Below, one piece after another: positions 53,520 to 64,000 of a DNA stretch of 64,000 bases. The DNA is taken from positions 1-64,000 of the forward strand of contig JADLZK010008580.1 of the NCBI GenBank assembly GCA_015847255.1, in the 5' to 3' direction. The notes under the pieces are model-generated. The model saw nothing but the letters and a program-made list of their open reading frames with translations, ran no database searches and was not told the origin of the DNA. The stretch's first letter is position 1. Every line of letters begins with the position of its first letter. This DNA is from Hyparrhenia diplandra (Eukaryota; Streptophyta; Magnoliopsida; Poales; Poaceae). The position numbers and the translations under genes were made by a program.

Positions 53520-55009
53520 TCATGAAGCCAAAGATTGGATTAGCTTCTCCAAATTCATGTAGGACGACCCTCCCTTCTCCAACGCTCCATTTGCCTTGGC
53601 CTTGAGCTCCTTCGCCTTCCTCCTCCTCTGCTCCCCTTCGTCACCCTCATCCATCAGCCTATCCAAAGCTTTCACCACTTGTTCCATACTCACCTCTGCC
53701 TCGACATCCGCTCTGCCGCCATTAAAAGTACCAGTAGTGAGGACATTTTCGGTTGGCTTTGTCACGCCTACAGATACCCCAACACCAAGCACATCCACGA
53801 TGAGCCTCTCGTTGAGAAACTGCTCGGAGAAAAGCGGCCAGGTCGCCATGGGCACGCCGGCGGCAATGGCCTCCAGTGTCGAGCCCCAGCCACAGTGCGT
53901 GAGGAAGCCGCCGACGGCGCGGTGACCCAGGATGGCGACCTGGGGAGCCCAAACTCGTACTACCAAACACTTGTTGCTGTCGTCGAAGCTCTCATGTAGC
54001 CACTTGTTGACGTGGTCGGGCATGGAGTCGGCGCCCTTGACGACCCACACGACATGCCATGGGCACGATGCCAGTGCCATGCCCAGCTGCATGATCTGCG
54101 CCGGCGGCATGCACCCGGCGCTGCCAAAGCTGACGTACACCACAGACCTGGTCTCCTTGGTGTCCAGCCACTCCATGACCTGCCTGGCATCATCTGCCAT
54201 GGCCTGTGGATCGAGAGAAGACGAGCGGTAGAGTGAGACAGGGCCAACGGCGACGACGGTTTTGCCGGTGGCCGCCGCAAGAAGCTGGCACGAGCCGTGC
54301 TCCAGCTCGTCGAAGGTGTTCACGACCACGCCGTCCACGGCCACGTCGAACTCCCTCATCTCCTGCAGTACCGTCCCACCACCCAAGTTGATCGCCGGCG
54401 CAAAATGCGTCGGGAGCTGCGCACGCGACACCCTGATGCGCTCGAACGCCGGCAGGACAGGGGACGCGGAAGAGCTCGTCCGGCGACGAGACCGCCTCGT
54501 GCGGCCTGTGCTCGTAGAGGTACTCGATGCAGAGCAGCGCGAACGCGCCGAAGCCGTGGAAGATGTAGCACGGCACGCCAAGGTCCCGCGCCATGCCCAG
54601 CGCCCACGTGTGGCACATCCCGGCGATGATGCAGCTCGGCCTAGCCTTGTTGCAGTGGCGTGTCACGGCCTCGCCGAAGTGTTTGTTGGCGGCGAAGAAG
54701 CGCGGCACGTCGGTGGGTGAGCGGAGGAGGTCCAGCCTCTCGCAGCCTTCCGGCAGGCCAGCCTCCGCCGCTGGGAACGGGATCGCGGTGACCGTGATGC
54801 CTGCGGCGGCTGCTGTGCGGTGGTGTGGCGAGGTCGTCTTGCACGTGGGACCGGACGAGTGCGGCGTTGGCGGGCGTCGTGATGATGGTGACTGCGGCGC
54901 CGTGGGAGGCGAGGAGGCGGCCGATGTCGGTCATGGGGATGATGTGGCTGATGCCTCCTTGCCATGGAATTAGCACGAAGTGTGCATCCTGATGTGTGGC
55001 TGTCTCCAT
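53520..55009 (-). pseudogene. UDP-glycosyltransferase (GT1, UGT73-like) with two frameshifts
   Basis: The span of ~496 codons is normal for a plant UGT, which moves sugar from UDP-sugar to small acceptors in the cytosol. The start at 55,009 gives METATHQDAHFVLIPWQGGI, with His22 in the GGISHIIPM motif as probable catalytic base. The frame changes within 54,808-54,830 to one reading GITVTAIPFPAAEAGLPEG and then FFAANKHFGEAV. It changes again at about 54,455-54,466 into the frame ending at 53,520. That last frame carries the donor-binding PSPG box (WAPQVAILGHRAVGGFLTHC, then GWGSTLEAIAAGVP and the FSEQ end). Both shifts behave as one extra base. As written no full protein is made. Either a young pseudogene or two base-call errors would explain this. 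The acceptor is unknown. Confidence 0.85.
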
Positions 55010-55107
55010 GTGCTTCCGATCAATCTCACTCTTGTGTTTGCAGATGGTGGTATGAGTTTCGTGTTTCTTGTGCAGAGTGCAGAGAGATGTGTTTGCTGCC
55101 ACCGTTT

Positions 55108-55116
55108 GTTATATAG
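55108..55116 (-). promoter_or_regulatory. TATA box of the UGT gene
   Basis: The - strand reads CTATATAAC about 100 bp upstream of the ATG at 55,009, a typical plant spacing. The intact core promoter suggests the locus is or was recently expressed. Confidence 0.6.
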
Positions 55117-55640
55117 ATATATGCATCTGACTGGGTATGCTTGGCCTGCATGGTGGTGTGGTGTCGACATGATAACAGGTGCTTCTGGAGTTGTTTGGTG
55201 GTGGCCAATTCCATGGCGGTCTCTGCATAACAAGAACTACAACGACCTAGACAAGCTTCTTTTGTTGACTACTCCAGCCGTGGACTTTTTTCCCTGATGC
55301 TGCTGCGGAGGACTTTTCTCTACATGCCCATCAAGTGAGGCCATCATGCACACATATATATCCTCATAGATTTGAGAAAAAAAAAAAAGTCTCAGGTCAA
55401 TGGTCGATCCAATCTAATACACTGGATCTGTACGTGTTGTACTGCAAACTGGAGTAGTAGTTAGTAGTCCATAACCGTGAAGCATGTAACGTGTACCGAT
55501 CAGCCTGCGTAATCCGTGACGTCGCAGCTATATGCCTGTGCAAAGTCTCAGCTTCGAGTACTGTGGGCCTGACAGGCTTCTTCCTGCTCTGGCTGTGGCT
55601 CCGGCTCCTGCTCCTCCGAAGGAGCTCTCCCCTCAAGCAG
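55117..55640. other. Upstream intergenic region of the UGT gene
   Basis: No gene is seen. This region should hold the distal promoter of the - strand UGT. Confidence 0.3.
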
Positions 55641-56024
55641 TTTTAAAAAAATTATAATAAATCATAGAAAAATCACAAAATGGAAAATTCAATTGTGTGA
55701 GACTCCAAATGAGTAAATGTACACAATGAACATATAATATGGTATACTTCGGTATATTTTTTACAGCTATAAAGAAAAACATAGATGTAAAAGCTACAAC
55801 AAAACAAATGTACTAAAGTATACCATATTATGTGTTCATTGTATAGATCTACTCATTTGGAGTTCAACACAATTTGATTTTCTATTTTATGATTTTTCAA
55901 AAACTTCTTAGGGGGTAGTTTAACCGGTTTTGGAAAAGTTAGGGGTGATATATAAGACCATTTTAAAGGTTAGGGTGTTATGTAGTCCAACCCCTATAGG
56001 TGGGTTGTGATTTAGACTTTTTCC
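55641..56024. mobile_element. Foldback element related to 45,576-46,327, left arm truncated
   Basis: It shares AATCATAGAAAAATCA, a GAGTAGATCTAC-like core (GAGTAAATGTAC / TAGATCTACTCATTTGG) and ACATATAATATGGTATAC inverted around a ~70-bp loop. The right arm runs on to TTTAGACTTTTTCC at 56,024. The matching outer left arm (about 110 bp) is missing. Confidence 0.6.
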
Positions 56025-56224
56025 AAAATTACGATCGGTCAGGCACGCGTTGTACTGTACTGATGTGCAGAACAGAGCACACCAAAACAGAGCATGGGGT
56101 AACCACTAGTATGCAGTAATCTATAGAGCACACCAAGACAGAGCATGATGCTTCCTAGTCGTAATACAATGTCACTTAAGTACCCGTGTTTAATTTTTCC
56201 CCATTCCGTGTTTGCAGTTCCATT

Positions 56225-57065
56225 AGGCTATCTGCACCGCGGGGAGCTGCAAAAGCATACTATATCCTCCTCCTGCACCTGGGTCCCACATGTTTTTTTT
56301 TTCATAATCTCCGCACTCGTCCATACTTTGTGTCGATCTCTATCCCAACTACCCATCCATCAGGCCCACACGTCATTGACAGTGTTGTACCTTTCTACCT
56401 TTCTCCTAGCTCCCTCCCCATTTCTCGCGATGCCACGCCCCCAAATGAGCCGCCCTCCCCGCTGACGCCACCGCCCAGCCGAGCCGCCCCCGCCTCCCAA
56501 ACTGGGAGCACACAGGAACGCGACCGCCCGACGAGCTCGCCCCGTGATCGGCGCGGGTGGATTCCCTCCCCCCTCCCTCCTACCGCCGCGCGCCAACAAG
56601 ACCGGGCGGGTGGCGCGGGAGGAACGGGCAACGAGGGCGTAGCTCGGTGGGCGTGGGCGGCAATGACGGGCGTGGCTCGGCGGGCGGGGCGGCAACGTAT
56701 GACGTGGCTTCGATCCATAGCGACCTTGGGCGGATCCGCCCGTGGAGGCCAAACGGTCGCGACGCGGCAGCACCCCCGCCCCGCTAGTAACGAGCTCAAG
56801 GACGGGCGAGCCCCTGCTTCGACCGGCCTTGCCTCTCTCCGTCGGGCCGCACCGGGAACAACGAGAACACGAGCAAATGTGAGCGAGGCGAGGTGGTTGG
56901 TTGGGACTGGGATTTGGCCACGCCGGCGTCCCGGAGGTGGAATGGACAAACGCTGCGAATAGCGAACCATATCTTGTCGGGACGTACTCAATTATAGCGG
57001 TGCGGGGCTCCCTTTCGCTACTAGCTCCTTCAGTTCGGCTTTAGAGTATGCGGTGCAGATAGCCT
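56225..57065. mobile_element. 841-bp element with 16-bp perfect terminal inverted repeats
   Basis: AGGCTATCTGCACCGC (56,225-56,240) and its exact inverse GCGGTGCAGATAGCCT (57,050-57,065) bound a GC-rich interior. Trimmed by one base, the flanking triplets are TTA and TCA, compatible with a decayed PIF/Harbinger 3-bp duplication. Open frames of 258 codons (+) and 198 codons (-) reflect low-stop GC-rich DNA and show no recognised domain. Confidence 0.65.
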
Positions 57066-57219
57066 CAGGCCGATACATTGGCCTACCGGTCAGTCCCCAC
57101 GGGAAAGATCACAGATTGCACTGGCACTGCATCATTGAGATCAAGAAGGGACAGTAGTAATAAGGGGCCTGTTTCTTTCAGCTTTGTATGCCTTCTACCA
57201 ATCAGTTGTTGAGCTAGTT

Positions 57220-58834
57220 GTTGAAATGGTTGCTATTGATCAATTTGGTGAGCTGTACCTATTACAGTATTGTTCTGTGGTACAGATGAAAATATTCCAA
57301 AATGAAAATAAGAATTTAGAACAAGATGAAATTGAAATGTGGTAGGTCATGCATACTATGTTTGCTTGATGTAAGAGGTGTTTGTGCTGACAAATATTTG
57401 GCGGATTGCTCTAGGAAATTTCTGGGATTTTTCTGGATTTTGCACACCCGCAATATAATCAGGTTGCAATTGTTTTTTATGGGACTTTTGAGGGTATGTG
57501 AAAAACGTCAAACATCTGTGTGGATTCATGAATGGTGATGGGCTAGAATGGCAATATGAATGTGACCAGATATAGCCAGTGTTTTCTTCACACTGAAATC
57601 GCATTGTTGAAAATATAGCATGGCCGATGTCCTTTGTGGTATATTTGCGAATTTTAATGTTGTCTTTGCATCCTTGCTCATCACTTGTATCATTTTTTCT
57701 CCCACATACTTTGCATGTGCTTGATCTTTAACCCTGTAGGATAACATTGTTTAGAAGCCATTCTCCATTAGTTCATGATTAGTTTTAGTCTGGCTTCTAT
57801 CAATCTAATTTGTTAGTAATTACAACATCTGATCACTAAATTATTGATTCTGGAAACAAACAAGGATGTTTCAAAACACAGCTTTGTATTTTTGCTTATT
57901 TATTTCTTTTTCTAAAACTATGATATTATTGGAGTAATTTATAAAAAATCTCTTCACACCATTTTCACACATCCAATCGAACTATTCGCAAAGATATTGT
58001 GGTAGTTCGTACCAATTACCTCAAGGAGTTCTCAGGATACACCATTAGTTGTGACCCATGATATCCAATATTTCGGATCGTCACTTACTTCTCTGGGGTG
58101 CCTCTCCTGGGATCTGGTTCTTATTCTCCTGAGATTCTGATGAAGTATTTTAGATACATTTTCATGCCATATAAATTATAATCTACAACATAAGGTGAAG
58201 AAAGATACCATAAGTATCTCAAAACACCACCATAATAATGACTCGGTTAATAATTAGTGAATCTTGCTTTTGCCAGTTGCTCCAGTCATTCAGGCAGATC
58301 AGCTTGTACTTGTAGCACCATTGTGGGTTTTCAACATTTTGTGGTTCCACGAGTAATCACAACTCTAACTTGGTCCCTCTTGTTGGAACTTTTCCAGGTT
58401 TATGCCTCGTGCTGGTGAAGGCATTCATGTGGTGCTCCTCCTACCTCTGATAGGACTATCACACTTTTTTAGCGCTCACATGTGGGGGTCGAGTGTACTC
58501 AAGAGGGTTAAATATGCTTGCTTTCATAGGTAGAGTATCTTGACCTCAGAATAAGGATATTCAGATACTTAGTAATGTATCTTCTGAAATACAGTTTGAA
58601 GTAGTAGCGAAGCGGTTACCATGATGTTAATATATTTTAGTGCTGGTATAAATGTTGTTATAAGCTCCAGTTGGTTAAATTCCTGCACGAATATTTATTC
58701 TTTTTGAATTCCTGGTTTTTTTTATGTACAAATTAAATTTGCGTCCTTTTACTTTTTGTATGGGGTTTTGCAGAGTTGTATGCTATTTGGTATCTTTAAT
58801 TGGTAAAATACAGTATACTGTAACTCTTAACTAA
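57220..58834 (+). repeat. 1.6-kb direct duplicate, copy 2
   Basis: It is collinear with 50,653-52,271, same orientation, from GTTGAAATGGTTGCTATTGA to ACTGTAACTCTTAACTAA. Small private indels occur, for example an extra CGAACTATTCGCAAAG-like stretch near 57,978. The two copies are 4.95 kb apart and bracket the UGT gene and four DNA elements. Confidence 0.9.
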
Positions 58835-59449
58835 CAAGCCTTAGAGCGTTCGCAGTGTGGGGGTTTTAGATGCGATGCTTGCTCGACCCGACTTCGATGC
58901 ATTGCGAGACCGGTACCATGAAGAACCCGACTCGATGCATAGCACCGGTCGTTAGAACTAAAAAATCTTCTTTCTCTCTCTCCCACCGCACTCTCTCTCC
59001 GCTGTGTCTTACTCTCCATGCGTCCGCACGCGTCTGCGGATATGCTCTCTCTTCTCCGCTGCGTCTTCCTCTCCATGCGTCCACACACCGGCTGCGGATC
59101 TGCGGCGTGCACAGACCACAACGCCCGCATGCATGCGCGGATAGAAGGAGGCGGCACCTAGCCCCGCCGCTGTGCCCCGGCCCGATCCTGCATGCTCCGA
59201 CCTTGGAGGACCGGCCGCCGCTCCGTCGCCCCAATCACGGCAACAACGGAACAACCACAATCGCCGCCCATGGGGGCGGGAGGAGCGGAGGCGAAAATCG
59301 TCGTCGTGGTTGAGAAGAAGGGCGGATAGTTGAGCTGTCTTTTTAATGATATGGGCTTCACTTGTAGATCCGATCTTGGTTCTATACATTGCTGCATTTT
59401 TAACAGGTGCCATCAAATCATAGTATAGATGCTTGGCCGGGTTAGTTGT
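58835..59449. other. Intergenic DNA left of the LINE
   Basis: CTCTCTCCGCTGTGTCTTAC / CTCTTCTCCGCTGCGTCTTC with TCTCCATGCGTCC repeats in tandem (58,990-59,085; period about 60 bp). The frames here are repeat-driven and unrecognised. Confidence 0.35.
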
Positions 59450-59656
59450 CGTGGGCTGGAGTTCCGACCTAAGGTTCCCCCGACCTAGGGTTTAGGCGAC
59501 TCCGGCGATCTTCGAAGGGAGGATTGGCGACCCGCGCCACGGCGTTCCCACCCACCTCACCGCCGGGCTGATCAAGGGGTTGCCTGTGCGCAACTTCCCG
59601 GCCTTGGCGGTGCGCGGGGGATCGGTGATCGCGGTGTTGTTCTCGGTTTCGGGGAG

Positions 59657-60680
59657 ATGGCGGCGGAGTCATCCCGCGGCAAGAGGATGGTGGAGGGAGA
59701 TGATGTGGAGCAACTGCTTTAGTCCCTAAGCCTAAGTGAGGTGGAGAAGGAGGGAGTTGTGTTGGCGGTGGCGGACTCTGGGAATCTGCCGCAGGTCAAG
59801 TGGATGGCGGCGGCGCGGCTGCTATCATCCAAAAAATTCAGTGAACAATCACTGATCGCCATAATGATGGCGGCACGGAATATGGCGCAAGAGATTATGT
59901 TCCGATCTGCGGGGACGAATTTGTTCGTGGTACAAGGCTTATTGTCCAGGAGATTGGAAGAGGATCATGGAGGAGGGCCCTTGGATCTTCAGGGGCTATG
60001 CACTAATGTTGGAGGAGTTCGATGGAGCGACTCCAACCCCGACGAAGCTGCCATGCAGTGTCCCAGCTTGGGTGCAGATTCACAAGATCCCACCCCTGTA
60101 CAGGACAATGGATATCATCCACAAGTTAGCTAAGAAGGTGGGTGACGTGATTACGGTGGAGATGAAGGTGGTCTCGAGCGGCAGAGGAGATTTCCACAGG
60201 GCGAGAGTCAAGCTGCAAGCGTCGAAACCTCGATACGCCGTGACATTGTCACCCGGGGGGTGTGAACCTATGCACCTACAAGTGAAGTATGAAAAGATGC
60301 CCCGCTTTTGCTCTCATTGCGGGTTGATGGGACATACTCATCTACGAGTGTGGGGACGGGGAATTCAAGGACAAGGAACTCCGGTATGGCGGACCGGATG
60401 CGGCAAGTGGTAATTTTCGGCGTGCGGGCACCCCGCGTCTCCGTTTTGGAGGGGCGGGTGATCAAGCGAGCCGCCAGAATCAAGAGGCAAAGAGTACTCT
60501 TGGAGACCGCAGGAGAGGATGAGAGAGGGCACGGTGGTCGCTTCGGCGCTATCGTGATGGCCTGTGGAGGGAGAAGAAGAAGGAGTCGGGCAGGGGAGAA
60601 GGAGGATAGCTCGGGCTCACGAAAGAGGGGCTCAAAGTGGAGGCGGGTCCGAATGAAGATCGGAAGACTCGGCCACTAGC
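59657..60680 (+). pseudogene. LINE ORF1: DUF4283 and CCHC zinc-finger protein, broken
   Basis: The ATG at 59,657 opens MAAESSRGKRMVEGDD, with an in-frame TAG about 22 codons on. The reading resumes in the same frame (SEVEKEGVVLAV) to about 59,935, then shifts to MEEGPWIFRGYALMLEEFD, through VPAWVQIHKIPPLYRTMD and KYEKMPRFCSHCGLMGHTHL (to about 60,345). This is the DUF4283 domain plus the start of a CCHC knuckle. A further one-base shift separates the last Cys of the knuckle. The basic tail follows to about 60,680. The protein would coat LINE RNA. Confidence 0.8.
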
Positions 60681-60889
60681 CCGATCAAGCCTCAACAACC
60701 GAGCAAGGAAGCAAATGATGAAACCCGCAAAAGAAGTCGCTCGATGGAGAAGATGGGGGCCCGACGGTGTGTTCCACCACCACCACCAGCGTACGTGTCC
60801 CCTAGAGACAAAAAGAAGGCAAAGAAGACCGTGGAAGGGCGGGGGATAGTGCAACCTTTGGCGGCCTCCGGCGAGGAGGACCGCCGGGA

Positions 60890-63800
60890 GCAATGAGTTG
60901 CCTCGCTTGAACTGCCGCGGCCTAGGCAATGTCGCGATAGTTAAGGAGCTTCATGAGGCTGGCGAAGAAATTTGCCCCGACCGTCTTTGTGCGCCCTCGA
61001 AACTCAAGTTAATCGTGCACGGGTGGAAGGCACGAAGAGTACTCTAGGCTATGATTATGCTTTTCTTTGCCGTAAGTAGTTCAGGTAGTGGAGGCCTTGG
61101 CATTTTTGGAATAAAGAAACTAGAGTGGAAATTTTACCCTATTCCGGTATCACATAGATACAATTATTGCTGAGAATGGGGGTGAGCCGTGGCGTCTCAC
61201 GTGTGTCTATGGAGAGGCACAGGTTCTTGAGCGCCACAAGACATGGGATATGTTAAAATTCATCCGTGCGTCGTCGGCATTGCCTTGGATGTGCATCGGT
61301 GATTTTAATGAAGTTCTACCGCTAGCGCTCCGAGCATGAGGGGCCGCAGAAAGAAGCTGGAATCGATAGCGGATTCAGAGATGCTATTGATGTTTGTGGG
61401 TTATCGATCTAGGTTTTGAAGGCCCTGGACGCACGAGAAGCGGATAGCGGGGAGGTGCCACTACTTGCCGGAATGCGTTTGGACCGGGCTTTGGCATGTG
61501 CCGATTGGTGCTCCCGCTTTCCGTTAGCAGTTGTTCGCCATTTTACTTCAGCAGCGTCGGACCATGGCCCCATCCTTCTCAGCTGGGCGGCAAAAGGGGC
61601 TGGGACAAGACAACAAAAGAAGCAGTTTCGGTATGAAGTTATGTGGGAAACTCATGCGGGATTTCGAGACTCGTTGTCTCAAGTGTGGAAGGACCGTACC
61701 GGGCTACAAATCTGGAGGAGCTACTCACGAAGATTGACTATATCTCTAAGTACCTTGGTGGTTGGGAGAGATCGACTTTTGGCGGTGTCAGAGGTGAGCT
61801 TAAGGGCCTGAAGCAAAAACTAGAGCGCCTCCGCTCTGAACCCAACAGAATGGGACCATCCCAGGAAGAGACCAAGATAGCGTAACCGAATAGTAGAGCT
61901 CGGTTATTGGGAGGAGATGATGTGGAAACAACGATCACGCATCACATGGCTTCTTGAAGGAGACAAAAATACTCGGTTTTTTCACCTTCGTGCGTCTGGC
62001 GCGAGGAGAGAAATAAAAATATCAAGATTAAAGATGCAAGGCGATGTTTTTACAGAAGATGAATCGGTGATGGCATCAATGACTACCGACTTCTACCGGA
62101 CCCTCTACTCTTCGGAGGGGGCGGCGGACATCGATCAGCTATTGACCCCGTGTGCGGTGAAGGTCACAGAGCGAGATGAATGAATGGTTGTTAAAACAAA
62201 TCAGTCGGGGCGAGGTAAAGGCGGCTTTATTTCAGATGTTTCCCACCAAAGCCCCGGGGGCGGATGGGTTTCCAAAGACACTTTTTCCAACGTCACTGGG
62301 ACTTGTGTGGCGAGGAGATCACAGCTGTGGTCCTTTGAATTTTGAGGGGAGAGGATGATCCATCAAGACTTAATGATACAAACATTGTTCTAATTCCTAA
62401 GGTGGAGAATCGAAGAGTTGGGGCAGTTTCGCCCTATAAGTTTTTACAGCGTGATATACAAGATCGCATCTAAGGCGGTGGCTAAATGCATCTGCGTTCT
62501 ATATTGTCGAAATAATCTCGAGGAGGCGTCGGCATTTGTGCCAGGAAGGTTAATCACTGATAACATTATTACAGCCTATGAATGTCTGCATTATATGAAA
62601 AAGAAGCGAGCAAATGAAGATAGATTTTGTGCACTAAAGCTCGATATGCGGAAGGCATATGATAGGTTTGGAGTGGGAATACCTCTGAAGATCATGATCA
62701 AATTGGGTTTCAGCCGCTGTGGGTAAGAATGATTATGAGACTTGTTAGCTCAGTCTCATTCTGTTATGTTCAATGGCAACAAATTGGAAAAATTTCAGCC
62801 ATCGGAGGAATCCGTCAAGGTGATCAATTTCTACCTATTTGTTCTTGTAGCGGCCGAGAGGGGCCTATCGGGCCTCTTTAAAAACCGTACCGCGATCATC
62901 GAGCTCATGGGTATCAAAGTGGCTCCGTCGTCGCCGATGGTGAGTCATTTACTCTTCGCGGATGACAGCCTGCTGCTTTTCAGAGCTGATAGGAAGAATG
63001 CAGAAACAGTGAGGGATGCACTCGACCACTACTGCCGAGCGTCAGGTCAGCAAATTAATTTTGACAAGTCTTCGATTCATTTTGCAAAGGGATGCAGGAT
63101 GACTATTCGAGATGAAATCAAGGAGCTACTTCATGTTTCAAATGAGGCTCTCAATGGCGTTACTTAGGCATGCCGCGATGTCGGACAAGCTACGATAAAA
63201 GCTTTTTCTTACCTCAAAGAGAGGGTGTGGACAAGGGTGCAAGGGTGGATGGAGAGATGTTTGTCGATTGCGGGTAAAGAAGTTCTTATCAAAGCGTCGC
63301 CCAAGCAATTCCACGTACTCGATGGCATGTTTCAAAGCTACCCCGGGGCCTATGTAAGCACATCGATGGGATACTACGGAATTTCCGGTGGGGGTAGAGA
63401 AGGGAAACGAAAGGCCTCTTTGGGTTGCACGGATGATATGGTTCAGCCCAAGAACTCGGGCGGGTTGGGGTTGAGATATTGAAGTTTTCAACCTTGCTCA
63501 CGCTGGCTACAAATTCGGGCATGGAGGCTGGCGATGGATCCCGAGTCCTCGATTGCAAGGGTATTGAAGTCGGTTTACTATCCTAACTCGGACATACTTG
63601 AAGCTAATCTCGGTTCTTAGCCCTCAAAGATCCGGAGAGCAATTGTGGCCGGGATAGGGGGTGCTTCGCCCGAGGGGGACCGATCCGCGGGGATCAGGTC
63701 AGGTATGACTACGAACATCCGGGGAGTCTCCTTGGCTCCCTAGAGATGGCATGTTGAGACCACTTCAACCGGCCAAACCCAACCCGCCGGTGTCGGTTTT

Positions 63801-64000
63801 GAGCTAATCGATCAAGGGACAAAGAGCTGGAATCGGAACATTCTAAGGGAGTTTTTCTCTCCTCTCGATTGGGAGATCATCGAAAATATTCCTCTATGCA
63901 TGAGGCCAATGGAAGACTTTTGGGCTTGGCACTATGAGAAATCCGGGAGTTTTTCGGTTCGTTCGGGCGCATCGGATGCTCATCAAGACAAGGGAGACTG
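60890..64000 (+). pseudogene. LINE ORF2: AP endonuclease and reverse transcriptase, broken and partial
   Basis: Endonuclease motifs come first: NCRGLGN near 60,911-60,931, GDFNEVL near 61,302, and RLDRALACADWCSRFP with SDHGPILL at 61,470-61,580. The linker reads TWLLEGDKNTRFFHLRASG at 61,942-61,999. RT motifs follow: KAPGADGFP (62,249), FVPGRLITDNII (62,535), LKLDMRKAYDR (62,638), then LLFADDSLLLF at 62,950-62,982, whose FADD is the catalytic box. AWHYEKSGSFSVRS near 63,924-63,965 belongs to the C-terminal region. More than eight frame changes are needed, so no polymerase can be made from this copy. Confidence 0.85.

Larger units (their letters stand above)
59450..64000 (+). mobile_element. 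L1-type LINE retrotransposon, continues past the right edge
   Basis: ORF1 (nucleic-acid binding, CCHC-type) is followed by ORF2 (endonuclease, reverse transcriptase) in plant L1 order on the + strand. Both are broken by stops and frameshifts. The left boundary is approximate and the 3' end with its poly-A tail lies outside the window. Confidence 0.88.

Noticed and set aside
53520..54581. UGT read as an intact 353-residue protein starting at 54,581
   Set aside because: Its first ~40 residues are an out-of-frame Arg/Ser-rich artefact; the proper N-terminal half lies upstream in two other frames.
56186..56962. 258-codon + frame and 198-codon - frame
   Set aside because: They lie inside a GC-rich TIR element, have low-complexity Arg/Pro/Ser composition, no domain, and overlap on opposite strands.
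50653..58834. Duplicates read as LTRs of one retrotransposon that captured the UGT
   Set aside because: They lack TG...CA ends, primer-binding site, polypurine tract and any flanking target duplication, and the enclosed DNA has no gag or pol.

Overview
The window is plant nuclear DNA, almost certainly from a grass (Poaceae, probably a PACMAD species). The evidence is a Tat-type Ty3/gypsy element with an antisense accessory ORF, Stowaway and other grass MITEs, CACTA ends, GC-rich intronless genes with falling GC from 5' to 3', and an expanded-type MATH-BTB gene pair. There are no operons, no CRISPR array and no prokaryotic features. By eye, about half of the window is transposable-element DNA.

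Layout: (1) 1-13,976 is one long Ty3/gypsy LTR retrotransposon. It has two ~1.18 kb LTRs, a frame-broken gag-pol on the + strand and a broken antisense ORF on the - strand with its own TATA box. (2) 13,977-26,500 is old repeat-rich DNA with CACTA terminal and subterminal repeats, a small captured-gene-like reading frame, a fragment of a legume-lectin-domain gene and a 186-bp repeated block. (3) 26,500-31,200 holds a tRNA-Asp(GUC) gene on the - strand, a Stowaway MITE, a seven-unit ~60-bp tandem repeat beside the tRNA, and a weak gene remnant. (4) 31,217-32,620 (-) is an intact intronless sphingolipid delta-8 desaturase. (5) 32,700-36,550 is repeats and MITEs. (6) 36,860-37,897 and 43,035-44,129 (+) are two intact MATH-BTB genes, separated by a palindromic minisatellite and a truncated Ty1/copia LTR-PBS-gag fragment. 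(7) 45,576-46,327 is a long foldback element. (8) 46,866-48,227 (+) is an intact intronless mitochondrial cysteine desulfurase (NFS1). (9) 50,653-52,271 and 57,220-58,834 are ~1.6 kb direct duplicates flanking a UDP-glycosyltransferase gene (53,520-55,009, -) that carries two frameshifts, plus several TIR/foldback elements. (10) From ~59,450 to the right edge lies an L1-type LINE, frame-broken and running off the window.

The cellular genes are unrelated to one another: sphingolipid modification, Cullin-3 substrate adaptors, Fe-S cluster biogenesis, small-molecule glycosylation and translation. Nothing in the sequence links them into one pathway. SLD, both MATH-BTB genes and NFS1 read open from end to end. 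The UGT and every retroelement ORF are broken by single-base indels, which is either decay or local assembly error; the two cannot be separated from the sequence alone. I found no clearly novel biological system. The most distinctive structures are the ~1.6 kb duplication around the UGT, the repeat array beside tRNA-Asp, the antisense ORF in the Ty3 element and the foldback elements.
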